A stretch of 64,000 nucleotides of DNA, from positions 1,736,001 through 1,800,000 of the forward strand of contig NZ_CP015863.1 in NCBI RefSeq assembly GCF_002163755.1, read 5' to 3'. Position 1 is the stretch's first letter. Each line of letters opens with the position of its first letter. This stretch comes from Vibrio campbellii CAIM 519 = NBRC 15631 = ATCC 25920. GTDB taxonomy: Bacteria > Pseudomonadota > Gammaproteobacteria > Enterobacterales > Vibrionaceae. Both the position numbers and the translations under genes were made by a program. The notes beneath the pieces are model-generated. The model worked only from the letters and a program-made list of their open reading frames with translations. It was not told where the DNA came from and did not search any database. This document shows, one piece after another, positions 9,066 to 18,421 of this stretch.

Positions 9066-9428
9066 AATCAACGAAGCGTGAAAATGTCAAAGAAATGTTA
9101 ATGATAAATCGATCTCCGTATAGAAAATCGCAAACGGTTTCTTTTGACAAGCAATGAAAGCTGGATATGAAACTTTCGCCGTAGCCTGCTTTTCAAGGTA
9201 TTTTGCAAGATTTGCGTGTTAGCAAATAGAAAAACTAGTTATAAATTCAAACGACTATGTATTGATCTCCAAGGACATTTTTGTCATTTATACATAACTA
9301 TCACTGATGATAAGACACAGCATTACATACATTTCGGTATTTACTAGATAAGAATCCCGTGAAACGGTTTATTCCTAACTATAATTCCGTTATCTTTACT
9401 GCTTCGCAATAGAGAATAAAGCTATAAC
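9066..9428 (+). promoter_or_regulatory. Upstream region of aroH
   Basis: About 360 non-coding bases. A good -10 box TATAAT lies at 9380-9385, about 45 bases before the aroH start. Upstream are a PurR-like 16-mer at 9128-9143 (TCGCAAACGGTTTCTT) and single CTAG-containing half sites near 9233 and 9345 that only weakly recall TrpR operators. None is strong enough to name the regulator. Confidence 0.45.
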
Positions 9429-10481
9429 ATGCCTATTAAAACAGATGAATTGAGAACCCAACCTTTGGGTCCGATGCCGACACCCGCAGAGCTAGGTAGC
9501 GTACATCCAATTACCGATGACGTCGCTGACCGTATCGCTCAATCTCGTCGTCAAATTGAGAAGATTTTAACTGGTGAGGATGACCGTATCCTTGCTATCG
9601 TTGGCCCATGTTCGGTGCATGACACTGAAGCGGCAATTGACTACGCAACTCGCCTTGCGAACATTCAAGATAAGTACAAAGATGAACTGTTCATCGTAAT
9701 GCGTACTTACTTTGAAAAACCTCGTACCGTTGTTGGTTGGAAAGGCCTAATCACGGACCCTAACCTAGATGGTTCATACGCGCTTGAAGCTGGCCTTCAC
9801 AAAGCACGTAAACTGCTACTGGATATCAACAAGCTTGGTCTTGCGACTGCTACTGAGTTTCTTGATATGATCACAGGCCAGTACATTGCTGATCTGATCA
9901 CGTGGGGTGCAATTGGCGCTCGTACAACCGAATCGCAAATCCACCGTGAGATGGCTTCTGCGCTATCTTGCCCTGTTGGCTTCAAGAACGGTACAAACGG
10001 CAATGTGAAAATCGCGATCGACGCGATTCGTGCGTCAAAAGCATCACACTACTTCTATTCTCCAGACAAGAATGGTCGCATGACGGTTTACCGCACAAGT
10101 GGTAACCCATACGGTCATATCATTCTTCGTGGTGGTGAGAAAGGTCCTAACTTTGATGAAGCGTCTGTTAAACAAGCGTGCGAAGCTCTGGCAGAGTTCG
10201 ACTTGCCACAACGTTTGATTGTAGACTTCAGCCATGCGAACTGTCAGAAACAGCACCGCAAGCAAATTGAAGTTGCACAAGACATTTGTGACCAAATTAA
10301 ATCAGGCAGCACTCGCATTGCGGGTATCATGGCGGAAAGCTTCATCATTGAAGGCAATCAGCCAATGACTGATATTCACAACTTAACTTACGGTCAATCT
10401 ATCACTGACCCATGTCTGAGTTGGGATGATACTGTAACTATGCTAGATATGCTGGCAGAAGCAGTAAAATCCAGTAAGTAA
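9429..10481 (+). CDS. aroH: 3-deoxy-7-phosphoheptulonate synthase, AroH-like
   Basis: First enzyme of the shikimate pathway: joins phosphoenolpyruvate and erythrose 4-phosphate to DAHP. 350 residues of the class I alpha type, with the conserved GPCSVHD, RTYFEKPRT, GARTTESQ.HRE and VDFSHANCQKQ motifs. Among the three E. coli isozymes it reads closest to the tryptophan-sensitive AroH (shared TDELRT start, SPDKNG.MT.Y.TSGNPYGH and LTYGQSITDPCL segments), rather than AroG. Feedback specificity cannot be settled by eye. The yajQ gene follows after 32 bases on the same strand and shares the terminator at 11043-11075, so the two may be co-transcribed. Confidence 0.9.
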   Translation: MPIKTDELRTQPLGPMPTPAELGSVHPITDDVADRIAQSRRQIEKILTGEDDRILAIVGPCSVHDTEAAIDYATRLANIQDKYKDELFIVMRTYFEKPRTVVGWKGLITDPNLDGSYALEAGLHKARKLLLDINKLGLATATEFLDMITGQYIADLITWGAIGARTTESQIHREMASALSCPVGFKNGTNGNVKIAIDAIRASKASHYFYSPDKNGRMTVYRTSGNPYGHIILRGGEKGPNFDEASVKQACEALAEFDLPQRLIVDFSHANCQKQHRKQIEVAQDICDQIKSGSTRIAGIMAESFIIEGNQPMTDIHNLTYGQSITDPCLSWDDTVTMLDMLAEAVKSSK

Positions 10482-10513
10482 TTTCCCTATAACAAGATAA
10501 TCAAGGAATCTTC

Positions 10514-10996
10514 ATGCCATCGTTTGATATTGTTTCAGAAATCGATACCGTTGAACTACGTAACGCGGTTGATAACGCTAACCGTGAACTATCGACTCGT
10601 TTCGATTTCCGCAATGTGAATGCGAGCTTTGAGCTAGTAGAAGAAAATGTAAAAGTGTCCGCAGAAGGCGAGTTCCAGCTTAAGCAAATGCGTGACATCC
10701 TACGTAGCCACTTGGCAAAGCGTAACATTGATGCAAACGCTATGGATGCAAAAAATCCAGAAGCGACAGGTAAAAACTGGCACCAAAACATCGCTTTCCG
10801 CCAAGGCATCGATACGCCTACTGCGAAAAAGCTAGTTAAGCTAATCAAAGATGCGAAGCTTAAAGTTCAAGCGTCTATCCAAGGCGACAAAGTGCGCGTA
10901 ACAGGTAAAAAGCGTGACGACTTACAAGCGACGATTGCAGCGATCCGTGAAGCAGAAATGGGTATCCCATTTCAGTACAACAACTTCCGTGATTAA
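10514..10996 (+). CDS. yajQ: YajQ-family nucleotide-binding protein
   Basis: 160 residues, full-length YajQ/DUF520 protein: two ferredoxin-like domains, starts [10 protein letters not shown] and ends FQYNNFRD as in the family. Relatives bind nucleotides; the Xanthomonas member binds cyclic di-GMP and the E. coli member binds tRNA/GTP, so the ligand here is open. Start ATG 10514 is preceded by AAGGA. A terminator follows about 50 bases downstream. Confidence 0.93.
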
Positions 10997-11042
10997 TTGC
11001 GCTCTCCTATTCACCTTATAGGTGGATAAGAAAAGTGGAATA

Positions 11043-11075
11043 AAAAACGCCGGCGATAATCTCGTCGGCGTTTTT
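11043..11075 (+). terminator. Terminator after yajQ
   Basis: Stem ACGCCG / CGGCGT flanked by A and T runs. It can work in both directions, so it may also stop the siroheme synthase transcript coming from the right. Confidence 0.8.
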
Positions 11076-11106
11076 ATAGGAGTTTAATGGCTAGTGACCT
11101 AGAAGG

Positions 11107-12027
11107 TTAGATCACTAAATCTTGCCCTTGCAGCAGCGAGAACTCACTTGTTCCGTGAGGAATGAACACACATACACGAAGCTTCTCCTCTTTGGCTTTT
11201 CTCAGCATGTCGGAGAGTTCAGTTGCACTGGAGAATGCCTCACGTTCTGCATCTCTTCTCACCAGCTCCATTACATCCGCTTCGCATTTCGTTGAGTGAA
11301 GTGCCAGCTCTGCTTGCTGCATATAACGCACAGCTTTGATGGGTAACATTTCCACGTCTTTACCTACCTGAATCCATGTACAACTGCCTGTCTCATCCAA
11401 CGGCTTGGACATGGTTTCTTGATAGATAGTTTCAAGCTCTCGATTATCGCGCGCATTTTCCACTTCAGGATGCGAAAAATAGTTCTCCCAAAACTTGCGA
11501 CGCAAATCGACACTAGGAAGTGCTTCTTTGATCGAGTTACGTTTCGAGTTAGCAAATTCAGCCATCAATCCCATGTTTTGTGGCAGGATCGCTTCTAGTT
11601 TTTCACGAATGTTTCGAATCAGTACTGGTGATGCACCACCACTAGAGATGGCAATTTGAATACGACCGCGGTTAATCATCGAAGGCGTGATGAAATCACA
11701 GTAAGGTTTGTCATCAACAACGTTGACTAAGATGCCTAACTCTTTCGCATCTTTATTGACCTGGTGATTCAGTTCTGGGTTATCTGTGGTTGCCCACACT
11801 TGAATAAAAGACTTTGTGACAAGGTCACTTGAGTAAAAGCGTTGAATCCAATGTACTTGCTGCTCTTGAGCAAGCTTATCGAGGAAATCAACAAGGCTTG
11901 GGGAGACAATGGTAACATCCGCACCAGCTTTAAGCAGTGCCTCCACTTTACGGCTTGCTACTTCACCACCACCAACAACCAGTACTGGTTTATTCACTAA
12001 ATCTAAGAACAGAGGAAAATATCGCAT
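11107..12027 (-). CDS. Siroheme synthase (precorrin-2 dehydrogenase/ferrochelatase) with a decayed CobA-like tail
   Basis: Corresponds to the N-terminal half of CysG: NAD-dependent oxidation of precorrin-2 and iron insertion to make siroheme for sulfite/nitrite reductase. Rossmann motif VGGGEVASRK is at residues 18-27; D105 aligns with the catalytic Asp of CysG/Met8, followed by SSGGASPVL. After residue 212 the protein still follows E. coli CysG methyltransferase sequence: MELVRRDAERE at 253-263 mirrors the CysG segment after the SAM loop. But the glycine loop GAGPGD is gone (QVGKDVEM instead) and the protein stops at 306, before the rest of the domain. It therefore cannot methylate uroporphyrinogen III; a separate CobA must exist elsewhere. 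E. coli CysG is 457 residues. Confidence 0.88.
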   Translation of the reverse strand: MRYFPLFLDLVNKPVLVVGGGEVASRKVEALLKAGADVTIVSPSLVDFLDKLAQEQQVHWIQRFYSSDLVTKSFIQVWATTDNPELNHQVNKDAKELGILVNVVDDKPYCDFITPSMINRGRIQIAISSGGASPVLIRNIREKLEAILPQNMGLMAEFANSKRNSIKEALPSVDLRRKFWENYFSHPEVENARDNRELETIYQETMSKPLDETGSCTWIQVGKDVEMLPIKAVRYMQQAELALHSTKCEADVMELVRRDAEREAFSSATELSDMLRKAKEEKLRVCVFIPHGTSEFSLLQGQDLVI

Positions 12028-12487
12028 TTCAATCCATGATCACTTCAAATAACTATCGAAATTCATGCTACCAAAAATGGGGCAATCACTTCACCTTGTT
12101 TCGACTTCACAAATAATATTTGTTCAAATTTTCGGCCGACATAGCCGCCCTACACTAATGACACTTTTAATAACAAACTTTTATCCTTCTGTTTTATTCC
12201 TTCTTTTACCGATTGTTCTGATGCACCAATTCAACAATTAGTTGCACTATTTACAAACAATTAACATTTCGTCATTCTAAATCGCAAGGCGCTTTGTGAC
12301 TTCTCTCCAAAACTCTTTTTAAATTATATGTTTGAGAATTAGCAAATCCTTTCCTACGCTTTAACTGATTGATTTGACGATGGCCGTTTCTTCTAAAATC
12401 AATCATGTAGGACGAAAACACAAACGAATTGGACACGTTGTATCAGGTCGCTCCTGATTAAACATGGATCATACAGGAAGGATACAA
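12028..12487. promoter_or_regulatory. Divergent promoter region, siroheme synthase / aapJ
   Basis: About 460 non-coding, AT-rich bases between divergent genes. The aapJ ribosome site AGGAAGGA is at 12475-12482. No operator was recognised. Confidence 0.5.
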
Positions 12488-13516
12488 ATGGCGAATAAAC
12501 TCACAGTTCTTGCTTCCGTCGTAGCGGCTTCTACTGCAATGATGGCGACTTCAGCTCAAGCAGCAGACACTACTCTGGATAAAGTCACAAAACAAGGTTT
12601 TATTACTTGTGGTGTAAGTACCGGTCTACCTGGTTTCTCAAACCCTAACTCAAAAGGTGAATGGGAAGGTATCGACGTAGAATATTGCCAAGCACTGGCT
12701 GCAGCCGTTCTTGGGGATAAAACGAAAGTTAAATATGTACCCCTTACCGCGAAAGAACGTTTCACTGCACTTCAATCGGGTGAAATCGATGTGCTTTCAC
12801 GTAACACCACCTGGACACTACACCGTGATACGGCTCTTGGCTTGAACTTTGTCGGCGTTAACTATTACGACGGTCAGGGCTTCATGGTTAAGAAAGATCT
12901 TGGTGTATCAAGTGCGAAGGAGCTTGATGGCGCATCAGTGTGTGTACAGTCAGGTACGACAACGGAGCTTAACTTGGCGGACTACTTCCGCAACCAAGGT
13001 ATGGCATACAAACCCGTCGTATTTGATACAGCTGCACAAACTTCTAAAGGTTTTGATGCTGGTCGCTGTGACGTACTGACGACGGACCAATCTGGTCTGT
13101 ATGCTCTGCGTTTAAACCTTAAAGACCCTTCTTCTGCAACCGTTCTTCCTGAAATCATCTCTAAAGAGCCTCTAGGCCCAGTGGTACGTCAAGGTGATGA
13201 CCAATGGTTCAATATTGCCAAGTGGACTCTATTTGCGATGGTCAATGCGGAAGAGTATGGCATTAGCTCTAAGAATGCTGATGAGATGTTGAAATCGAAA
13301 GATCCAAACATCAAACGTATTCTTGGTGTGGATGGTCCGAAAGGTAAAGGTCTAGGCATTCGTGACGATTGGGGCTACCAAGTCATCAAGCAAGTAGGTA
13401 ACTATGGTGAAAGCTTCGAGCGTACGGTTGGTACTGGTTCACCGCTGAAAATTTCTCGTGGTGTGAACGCACTATGGAATGCAGGCGGCTTCATGTACGC
13501 GCCACCAATCCGCTAA
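12488..13516 (+). CDS. aapJ: Amino-acid ABC transporter, periplasmic binding protein (AapJ/YhdW type)
   Basis: Periplasmic binding protein for a broad-range L-amino-acid importer. The frame is open from 12464, but ATG 12488 is chosen: AGGAAGGA lies 5 bases upstream and the protein then starts with a classic signal peptide ending ATSAQA before ADTTLDKV. 342 residues. Family marks: TLDKVTKQGFITCGVSTGLPGFS near the mature start, RFTALQSGEIDVLSRNTTWT, and the C-terminal NALWNAGG.MYAPPIR typical of AapJ. A hairpin terminator sits between it and aapQ, which fits the usual excess of binding protein over permease. Confidence 0.92.
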   Translation: MANKLTVLASVVAASTAMMATSAQAADTTLDKVTKQGFITCGVSTGLPGFSNPNSKGEWEGIDVEYCQALAAAVLGDKTKVKYVPLTAKERFTALQSGEIDVLSRNTTWTLHRDTALGLNFVGVNYYDGQGFMVKKDLGVSSAKELDGASVCVQSGTTTELNLADYFRNQGMAYKPVVFDTAAQTSKGFDAGRCDVLTTDQSGLYALRLNLKDPSSATVLPEIISKEPLGPVVRQGDDQWFNIAKWTLFAMVNAEEYGISSKNADEMLKSKDPNIKRILGVDGPKGKGLGIRDDWGYQVIKQVGNYGESFERTVGTGSPLKISRGVNALWNAGGFMYAPPIR

Positions 13517-13532
13517 TACAACGATTATCACA

Positions 13533-13555
13533 GGGCGGTTTATGCCGCCCTTTTT
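13533..13555 (+). terminator. Intra-operon terminator between aapJ and aapQ
   Basis: Stem GGGCGG / CCGCCC with a 6-base loop (TTTATG) followed by five T. It is 16 bases past the aapJ stop and 42 bases before aapQ, so it is likely a partial terminator. Confidence 0.7.
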
Positions 13556-13596
13556 CGTGAGTAACTGTATAAATAAGGGTTTGAGGTTATCGCTGT

Positions 13597-14802
13597 ATGA
13601 AACCGACGAATGATACATCGCCAAGTACGATGTCCAAACCAAGCGGAAGTAAGAGCCTGATTTACAATCCTGCTTTTCGCTCCGCTCTTTTCCAGATCAT
13701 TGCCGTAGCTGCACTGGTATTTTTCTTCTACACAATCATCAACAATGCGCTGACCAATCTTGAAGCACGTGGTATTGCAACAGGCTTTGGTTTCCTTAAT
13801 CAAGAAGCAGGCTTTGGGATCGGCCTGACTCTTATCGAATACGATGAAACGTTTTCTTATGGGCGTACTTTCGTCGTTGGTCTTCTTAATACCGCACTGG
13901 TTTCTGTGCTCGGTATTATTCTCGCAACCGTAATTGGTTTTGTTATGGGTATCGCACGTCTCTCCTCCAACTGGTTGGTGAGTCGATTAGCGGCGGTTTA
14001 TATTGAAACGTTCCGAAATATTCCACTACTTCTGCAAATCTTCTTTTGGTATTTCGCCGTTCTTCAAGCCCTACCATCACCACGTCAAAGTATGAGCCTT
14101 GGTGAAGCTATCTTTCTGAACGTACGTGGTTTGTATTTCCCAGCGCCTGTGATGGAAGCAGGAAGCAGTTTTGTTATTGCTGCACTCATTATCGGTATCA
14201 TCGCAAGTATTCTGATCAACGTTTGGGCGAACAATAAGCAACGCTTAACGGGTCAACAAACGCCGATGGGCCGCATTGTGTTTGGCTTAGTCATTGTGCT
14301 TCCTTTGGTCGTTTACTTCTTAGCGGGAATGCCTATTTCATTGCAATACCCAGAGTTAAAAGGCTTTAACTTCCGTGGTGGCATCAGCATCATTCCAGAA
14401 CTTGCAGCACTCCTACTCGCGTTGAGTGTCTATACCGCGTCGTTCATTGCTGAGATTGTTCGCTCTGGTATTAACGCGGTGAGTCATGGTCAAACAGAAG
14501 CGGCAATGTCTCTTGGTTTACCCCGCACAAAAACACTTAAACTGGTCGTGATTCCTCAGGCATTACGTATCATTATCCCTCCTCTTACTAGCCAATATTT
14601 GAACCTAACCAAGAACTCTTCGCTCGCAATGGCGATTGGTTACCCAGATCTGGTATCTGTGTTCGCTGGTACCACCTTGAACCAAACTGGGCAAGCGATT
14701 GAGATCATCGCGATGACCATGGGGGTTTACTTGACGTTGAGTTTGATTACTTCAGCGCTGATGAACGTGTACAACCGTAAAGTTGCACTGGTGGAGAGAT
14801 AA
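13597..14802 (+). CDS. aapQ: Amino-acid ABC transporter permease (AapQ)
   Basis: Inner-membrane permease of the polar amino-acid family, 401 residues. The N-terminal helix is followed by a long periplasmic loop, then the HisM-type permease core with the EAA loop EAAMSLGLPRTKTLKLVVIP near residue 300, which docks on the ATPase. AapQ-type proteins are longer than HisQ-like permeases, as here. The start ATG 13597 is preceded by GAGG. It ends one base before aapM begins. Confidence 0.9.
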   Translation: MKPTNDTSPSTMSKPSGSKSLIYNPAFRSALFQIIAVAALVFFFYTIINNALTNLEARGIATGFGFLNQEAGFGIGLTLIEYDETFSYGRTFVVGLLNTALVSVLGIILATVIGFVMGIARLSSNWLVSRLAAVYIETFRNIPLLLQIFFWYFAVLQALPSPRQSMSLGEAIFLNVRGLYFPAPVMEAGSSFVIAALIIGIIASILINVWANNKQRLTGQQTPMGRIVFGLVIVLPLVVYFLAGMPISLQYPELKGFNFRGGISIIPELAALLLALSVYTASFIAEIVRSGINAVSHGQTEAAMSLGLPRTKTLKLVVIPQALRIIIPPLTSQYLNLTKNSSLAMAIGYPDLVSVFAGTTLNQTGQAIEIIAMTMGVYLTLSLITSALMNVYNRKVALVER

Positions 14803-14803
14803 T

Positions 14804-15901
14804 ATGAGCACACATCAATTTCAGCCAGATCTCCCACCCCCAGCAAACACGGTTGGTGTCGTAGGTTGGCTACGCAAAAATCTATTCAATGGACCAATCA
14901 ACTCGATTGTGACGCTGATTCTCGCTTACATCGTTTTCTCAGCACTCTGGAATATCGTCGATTGGGCGTTCATTAATGCTGATTGGGTCGGGACAACAAG
15001 AGACGACTGTACACGCGAAGGCGCATGTTGGGTTTTTATCAGCGTCCGTTGGGAACAGTTCATGTATGGCTTCTATCCAGAAGCTGAACTCTGGCGCCCT
15101 CGCCTGTTCTACATCACATTAGCTATTTTTACAGTGCTACTCGCTTACGAGAAAACGCCGAAACGCATTTGGATTTGGTTGTTCTTCGTAAATATTTACC
15201 CATTCATTATTGCCGCATTGCTTTACGGTGGCGTATTTGGTCTTGAAGTCGTTGAAACGCACAAATGGGGTGGTCTATTAGTTACGTTGATCATTGCGCT
15301 TGTTGGTATCGTTGTTTCTTTACCAATTGGTGTTGCGTTAGCACTCGGTCGACGTTCTGATATGCCAATTATTCGCAGTATCTGTACTGTTTACATTGAA
15401 GTGTGGCGTGGTGTTCCGCTTATTACAGTTCTGTTCATGGCCTCGGTAATGCTGCCTCTGTTCTTGGCTCAAGGCTCAGAAACTGACAAGCTCATCCGTG
15501 CGCTAATCGGTGTGGTCATGTTCAGTGCGGCTTACATGGCAGAGGTGGTACGTGGTGGTTTGCAGGCGATTCCGAAAGGACAATATGAAGCGGCGGATGC
15601 TCTTGGTCTTAGCTACTGGAAAAAAATGGGACTGATCATTTTGCCTCAGGCGCTGAAGATCACTATCCCTTCAATCGTGAACACGTTCATCGGCCTATTT
15701 AAAGATACCAGTCTTGTGCTTATTATCGGTATGTTTGACGTACTGGGCATTGGACAAGCCGCGAATACCGACCCTGAGTGGTTAGGTTTCGCAACCGAAA
15801 GTTATGTATTTGTCGCGTTAGTGTTTTGGGTATTTTGTTTTGGCATGTCACGTTACTCGATATGGCTTGAAAACAAACTTCATACCGGTCACAAACGATA
15901 A
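14804..15901 (+). CDS. aapM: Amino-acid ABC transporter permease (AapM)
   Basis: Second permease of the importer, 365 residues. The frame is open from 14783, but ATG 14804 is preferred because GAGAG lies 6 bases upstream and the start directly follows the aapQ stop. EAA loop: EAADALGLSYWKKMGLIILP near residue 265. About eight helices, with a large loop after the first containing two cysteines. It pairs with AapQ to form a heterodimeric channel. Confidence 0.9.
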   Translation: MSTHQFQPDLPPPANTVGVVGWLRKNLFNGPINSIVTLILAYIVFSALWNIVDWAFINADWVGTTRDDCTREGACWVFISVRWEQFMYGFYPEAELWRPRLFYITLAIFTVLLAYEKTPKRIWIWLFFVNIYPFIIAALLYGGVFGLEVVETHKWGGLLVTLIIALVGIVVSLPIGVALALGRRSDMPIIRSICTVYIEVWRGVPLITVLFMASVMLPLFLAQGSETDKLIRALIGVVMFSAAYMAEVVRGGLQAIPKGQYEAADALGLSYWKKMGLIILPQALKITIPSIVNTFIGLFKDTSLVLIIGMFDVLGIGQAANTDPEWLGFATESYVFVALVFWVFCFGMSRYSIWLENKLHTGHKR

Positions 15902-15924
15902 CTCATCAAGATCAAGGACGTATT

Positions 15925-16674
15925 ATGACGCAACAACAAGATTATATGATCCAGTTGAAGGACATGAATAAATGGTATGGTGAGTTTCACGTACTAAAGA
16001 ACATCAATCTAGAGGTAAAGAAAGGCGAGAAAATCGTTATCTGCGGCCCTTCAGGTTCAGGTAAGTCAACCATGATTCGTTGTATCAACCGTTTGGAAGA
16101 GCATCAGGCTGGCAGTATCTATGTGTCGGGTACTGAACTTACCGAAGACCTGAAAAACATTGAGGCGGTTCGTCGTGAAGTAGGTATGTGTTTTCAGCAC
16201 TTCAATCTCTTCCCTCATCTAACGGTTTTGGAGAATTGTACGCTTGCCCCTATCTGGGTGAAGAAAATGCCGAAAGAAGAAGCTGAAGCCGTCGCAATGC
16301 AGTACCTAGAGCGCGTTAAGATCCCAGACCAAGCCGACAAGTATCCGGGGCAGCTCTCCGGTGGTCAGCAACAACGTGTGGCGATCGCCCGCTCTCTTTG
16401 TATGAGCCCTAAAGTAATGCTATTTGATGAGCCGACATCGGCACTCGACCCTGAGATGGTGCGCGAGGTTCTTGATGTAATGGTCGAACTGGCAGAAGAA
16501 GGCATGACCATGTTGTGTGTAACCCACGAAATGGGCTTTGCTAAAGAAGTGGCTGACCGAGTTATCTTTATGGATGCGGGTGAAATCATCGAAGAGAATA
16601 ACCCTGTCGACTTCTTCGAGAATCCGCAATCGGATCGAACCCAGAACTTCTTAGCTCAAATCCTTCACCATTAA
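15925..16674 (+). CDS. aapP: Amino-acid ABC transporter ATPase (AapP)
   Basis: Cytoplasmic ATPase driving the AapJQM importer, 249 residues. Walker A GPSGSGKST at 41-49, Q-loop CFQHFNLFPHLTVLENCTLAP, signature LSGGQQQR, Walker B VMLFDEPTSALD, H-loop VTHEMGFA: complete, no missing residue. It closes the operon; a terminator follows at 16703-16732. Confidence 0.93.
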   Translation: MTQQQDYMIQLKDMNKWYGEFHVLKNINLEVKKGEKIVICGPSGSGKSTMIRCINRLEEHQAGSIYVSGTELTEDLKNIEAVRREVGMCFQHFNLFPHLTVLENCTLAPIWVKKMPKEEAEAVAMQYLERVKIPDQADKYPGQLSGGQQQRVAIARSLCMSPKVMLFDEPTSALDPEMVREVLDVMVELAEEGMTMLCVTHEMGFAKEVADRVIFMDAGEIIEENNPVDFFENPQSDRTQNFLAQILHH

Positions 16675-16702
16675 AACGGATTAGGTACATAGCTAAAATT
16701 GT

Positions 16703-16732
16703 AAAGCGCTGACATCTAAATCAGCGCTTTTT
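16703..16732 (+). terminator. Terminator of the aapJQMP operon
   Basis: Stem AAAGCGCTGA / TCAGCGCTTT with an 8-base loop and T run. Confidence 0.85.
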
Positions 16733-17028
16733 CTTTGTTTAAACGGTTGCTATTAACTCATGTTACGAAAATCCAGTTGATTCGAGATGTTGTAAATTCG
16801 CGCAATCTTGCAAACTACTTCGTGAGCTGCGCTTCAATGCTTTGAATAGTAAGCCTTTGTTCGCTATGCAAGGCGGTAATATTGTGTTACAAGTTGGCAA
16901 ATACATAACACATTATTTCTATTATTATTTTGTTCTAGATATACGTGTGGCGGGCTTGATTTTTTGAACTATCGGGCCCATATATGTCTATATATTTAAG
17001 ATAAGACAGTCCCTTATAGAGGAAGATT
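16733..17028 (+). promoter_or_regulatory. Upstream region of yccA
   Basis: About 300 AT-rich bases with no reading frame worth calling. The yccA ribosome site GAGGAAG lies at 17020-17026. No operator recognised. Confidence 0.35.
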
Positions 17029-17691
17029 ATGAACAGTCCTATGTTTTCTCGCACTACTACTCAAGAGAGTGCTCTACAAACCAACAAAGTACTGCGTAAT
17101 ACATATGCACTACTTTCTATGACTCTACTATGGTCAGCACTGGTTGCTGGCGTATCAATGGCATTTAACCTTCCACGTCCGGGTATTATCCTAATGTTGG
17201 TCGGTTTCTACGGTCTACTATTCCTAACAGAAAAGAACCGTAACAACAGCCTAGGTCTTGTGTTTACGTTCCTATTCACAGGCTTCTTGGGTTACACCAT
17301 TGGTCCAATCCTAAACATGTACATCGGCGCTGGTATGGGCGACGTTGTTCTAACAGCTCTTGGCGGTACAGCTCTATCGTTCATGGCTGCATCGGCTTAC
17401 GCTCTAACGACAAAACGCGACCTATCTATGATGGGTGGCCTAATGCTGTCACTATTTGTAGTTCTAGTAGTGGGTATGATTGCTAGCATCTTCATCCAAT
17501 CAACGATCCTACACCTAGCACTTAGCAGCTTGTTCATTGTTTTCTCTACTATGGCAATCCTGATGACCACTCAAGGCATCATCCGTGGTGGTGAAACAAA
17601 CTACATCTCTGCAACGATTACACTGTACGTTTCAATCTACAACATCTTCATCAGCCTACTAAGCATCCTAGGCATCATGAACGACGACTAA
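17029..17691 (+). CDS. yccA: YccA, Bax inhibitor-1 family membrane protein (FtsH modulator)
   Basis: 220 residues, seven hydrophobic helices, BI-1/YccA family. In E. coli YccA binds the FtsH-HflKC protease and is a slow substrate that dampens membrane-protein degradation. The N-terminal tail (about 25 residues) is cytoplasmic. The C-terminus is MNDD: two acidic residues at the end, as in family members where conserved aspartates lie in the last helix. In E. coli yccA is next to tusE, as here. A strong terminator ends the gene. Confidence 0.9.
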   Translation: MNSPMFSRTTTQESALQTNKVLRNTYALLSMTLLWSALVAGVSMAFNLPRPGIILMLVGFYGLLFLTEKNRNNSLGLVFTFLFTGFLGYTIGPILNMYIGAGMGDVVLTALGGTALSFMAASAYALTTKRDLSMMGGLMLSLFVVLVVGMIASIFIQSTILHLALSSLFIVFSTMAILMTTQGIIRGGETNYISATITLYVSIYNIFISLLSILGIMNDD

Positions 17692-17715
17692 ACCGTCAGA
17701 TTGAATTGAAACTCC

Positions 17716-17746
17716 AAAAAGCCCGAAGTTGTACTTCGGGCTTTTT
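17716..17746 (+). terminator. Terminator after yccA
   Basis: Stem AAAAAGCCCGAAGT / ACTTCGGGCTTTTT with a 3-base loop; symmetric, so it can act on both strands. Confidence 0.88.
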
Positions 17747-18044
17747 CTTTGCGCCTAGCCTTGTAGATGCTACCTCCTTTTTTACACCAACTCCTTAAAA
17801 CAGAAATTTGAATATTCATGCAAAAACTAAAATACTCACCCCGAGAATTTTCTAACAAGATGAATAAATTTACATTCTTGTGAATAATCAAAGTAATCAA
17901 CCTCTTCTACCGTCACTTTCTTTATCTGGTATTAATTGTGTAAATTTACTTCGCTCAGAAGCCTCCAAAGATTCTTTTGTTGAGTCTAAGCTTCGCTCTA
18001 CGCTACCCTATACGTATCAAAGGTTACTTAGCGGAAGCAAAGCT
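17747..18044 (+). promoter_or_regulatory. Leader region of tusE
   Basis: About 300 bases. The tusE frame stays open upstream to GTG 17880, but the extra 55 codons have no family support and the correct tusE start is 18045. Nothing else recognised. Confidence 0.35.
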
Positions 18045-18374
18045 ATGTTCGTTTACAACGGCAAAGAAATTGAAACCGATGCTCAAGGTTATCTACTTGA
18101 CCACTCTCAGTGGGAAGAAGGCATGATTGAGCTTCTAGCAAAAGAAGAAGAAATTGAACTAACAGAAGCGCACCTAGAAGTGGTTCACTTTGTGCGTGAT
18201 TTTTATGAAGAGTTCAATACATCACCAGCAGTAAGAATGCTAGTAAAAGCAATGGAAAAGGCACACGGCCCGGAAAAAGGCAACAGCAAGTACCTATTCA
18301 AACTGTTTAAGAAAGGACCTGCAAAACAAGCAACCAAACTGGCTGGTCTACCAAAACCAGCGAAATGTTTGTAA
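18045..18374 (+). CDS. tusE: Sulfurtransferase TusE
   Basis: Last carrier of the Tus sulfur relay (IscS-TusA-TusBCD-TusE-MnmA) making 2-thiouridine at the wobble position of tRNA Lys/Glu/Gln. DsrC family: ends in the conserved PKPAKCL, whose penultimate cysteine is the sulfur carrier. Start ATG 18045 is chosen over GTG 17880 because it gives 109 residues, equal to the E. coli protein, and GGAAG lies upstream. Neighbours yccA and acyP keep the enterobacterial cluster. Confidence 0.93.
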   Translation: MFVYNGKEIETDAQGYLLDHSQWEEGMIELLAKEEEIELTEAHLEVVHFVRDFYEEFNTSPAVRMLVKAMEKAHGPEKGNSKYLFKLFKKGPAKQATKLAGLPKPAKCL

Positions 18375-18421
18375 GACACTTGTTTCCAGCCACATCGCTT
18401 ACAAAATAATTAACTGTAAAG

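Noticed and set aside
9128..9143. PurR-like box upstream of aroH
   Set aside because: Only about 11 of 16 positions fit and the site is nearly 300 bases from the gene.
9225..9355. TrpR-like CTAG half sites upstream of aroH
   Set aside because: Only isolated half sites; the second half of the operator is missing in each case.
17880..18044. 55-codon extension of tusE from GTG
   Set aside because: TusE is 109 residues from 18045, equal to the family; the extension has no family match.
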